Assembly: GCA_902796775.1 (NCBI GenBank)
Contig: CADBQK010000023.1
Span: forward strand, 1-6,227
Source: an uncultured Lachnospiraceae bacterium
Lineage (GTDB): Bacteria > Bacillota_A > Clostridia > Lachnospirales > Lachnospiraceae
DNA length: 6,227 nucleotides
Direction of reading: 5' to 3'
A program made the translations under genes and the position numbers. Positions within the stretch are counted from its first letter, which is position 1, and each line of letters begins with the position of its first letter. Under the pieces are notes generated by a model. It was given only the letters and a program-made list of their open reading frames with translations, had not been told where the DNA came from and searched no databases. Shown here piece by piece: positions 5,714 through 6,227 of the stretch.

Positions 5714-6227
5714 ATGAAAAAAATGCAGCAGGAATGTATGGATGCTTTTTACAGGCATTTTGGAAATACAGATGGAGTCCGGTGCTTTTTCGCACCGGGA
5801 AGGGTCAATCTCATCGGCGAACATACAGACTATAATGGAGGGCATGTGTTCCCCTGTGCATTGACACTGGGGACCTGTGCGGCTGTAAAGAAAAGGGAGG
5901 ACAGGATCCTTCGTTTCTGCTCATTAAATGCAGCTGAGGAGAGTGTGATCACATCTTCTCTGGATGAGATGCATCCTCTTGGCGATCCTGAATGGCCTTC
6001 CTATATGAAGGGCGTAATCTGGGCGTTTGCCAAAAAGGGAATGCTGCTGGACCGGGGGTTTGATGTGGTCATCTACGGCGATCTGCCTAAAGGCTCAGGC
6101 TTGTCCTCTTCTGCATCGCTTGAAGTCCTGACCGGCTATATGCTGCGGGAACTGTACAGATTTGCGGTGACAGATACCGATCTGGCGCGCATCGGCCAGG
6201 AAGCGGAGAATGATTATGTGGGTGTCA
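5714..6227 (+). CDS. galK: Galactokinase, N-terminal part (3' end outside window)
   Basis: Galactokinase phosphorylates alpha-D-galactose with ATP to galactose-1-phosphate, the entry step of the Leloir pathway, in the cytoplasm. The 171 visible residues carry the galactokinase signature GRVNLIGEHTDYN (29-41), which contacts the sugar. They also carry the GHMP-kinase ATP-binding motif GDLPKGSGLSSSAS (122-135). The fragment ends in ENDYVGV, just before the place where the family has its catalytic GIMDQ aspartate. A full GalK is about 390 residues, so slightly under half is present. The frame is open to the right edge with no interruption. It starts 23 bp after the CbiJ-CbiE-CbiT stop with no terminator visible, so it may be read from the same transcript. 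Other Leloir genes could follow beyond the window. The signature strongly favours galactokinase over other GHMP kinases. Confidence 0.93.
   Translation, partial: MKKMQQECMDAFYRHFGNTDGVRCFFAPGRVNLIGEHTDYNGGHVFPCALTLGTCAAVKKREDRILRFCSLNAAEESVITSSLDEMHPLGDPEWPSYMKGVIWAFAKKGMLLDRGFDVVIYGDLPKGSGLSSSASLEVLTGYMLRELYRFAVTDTDLARIGQEAENDYVGV

Overview
This window looks like a chromosomal segment of an anaerobic, moderate-GC Bacillota, most likely a gut-type Clostridia/Lachnospiraceae relative. This is an inference from three things: strong AGGAGG-type ribosome binding sites, mixed AGA/AGG and CGG arginine codons, and an oxygen-independent (Cbi-type) cobalamin route. All genes read on the + strand. No RNA gene, mobile element, CRISPR array or cobalamin riboswitch is visible.

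Layout. Positions 1-275 hold the 3' end of a flavoredoxin/flavin-reductase-like gene cut by the left edge. A 66-bp gap leads to cbiD (342-1571). An 81-bp gap with a good sigma-A-type promoter precedes cbiG (1653-2765). A 27-bp gap carrying AAAGGAGG leads to a small single-domain cupin gene (2793-3152). A strong hairpin followed by a short T-run (3171-3217) then separates the cupin from a large gene (3234-5690) encoding a three-domain CbiJ-CbiE-CbiT fusion. Only 23 bp after its stop, galK (galactokinase) begins at 5714 and runs off the right edge.

How the genes work together. The corrin genes cover one unbroken stretch of the anaerobic pathway. CbiG opens the delta-lactone of cobalt-precorrin-5A. 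CbiD methylates C1 of cobalt-precorrin-5B. CbiJ reduces cobalt-precorrin-6A. CbiE and CbiT then methylate C5 and C15 and decarboxylate the C12 acetate, giving cobalt-precorrin-8. The remaining corrin-ring genes (cbiK/X, cbiL, cbiF, cbiH, cbiC, cbiA) are not in the window and presumably lie elsewhere. The flavin-reductase-like protein, the cupin and galactokinase are not recognised cobalamin enzymes. The cupin sits inside the cluster and is the least explained part.

I see no wholly new system here. The points most worth a second look are the CbiJ-CbiE-CbiT fusion with its hydrophilic inserts and altered CbiE glycine loop, the cupin embedded in the cluster, and the intercistronic hairpin that also rules out the upstream ATG of the fusion gene.
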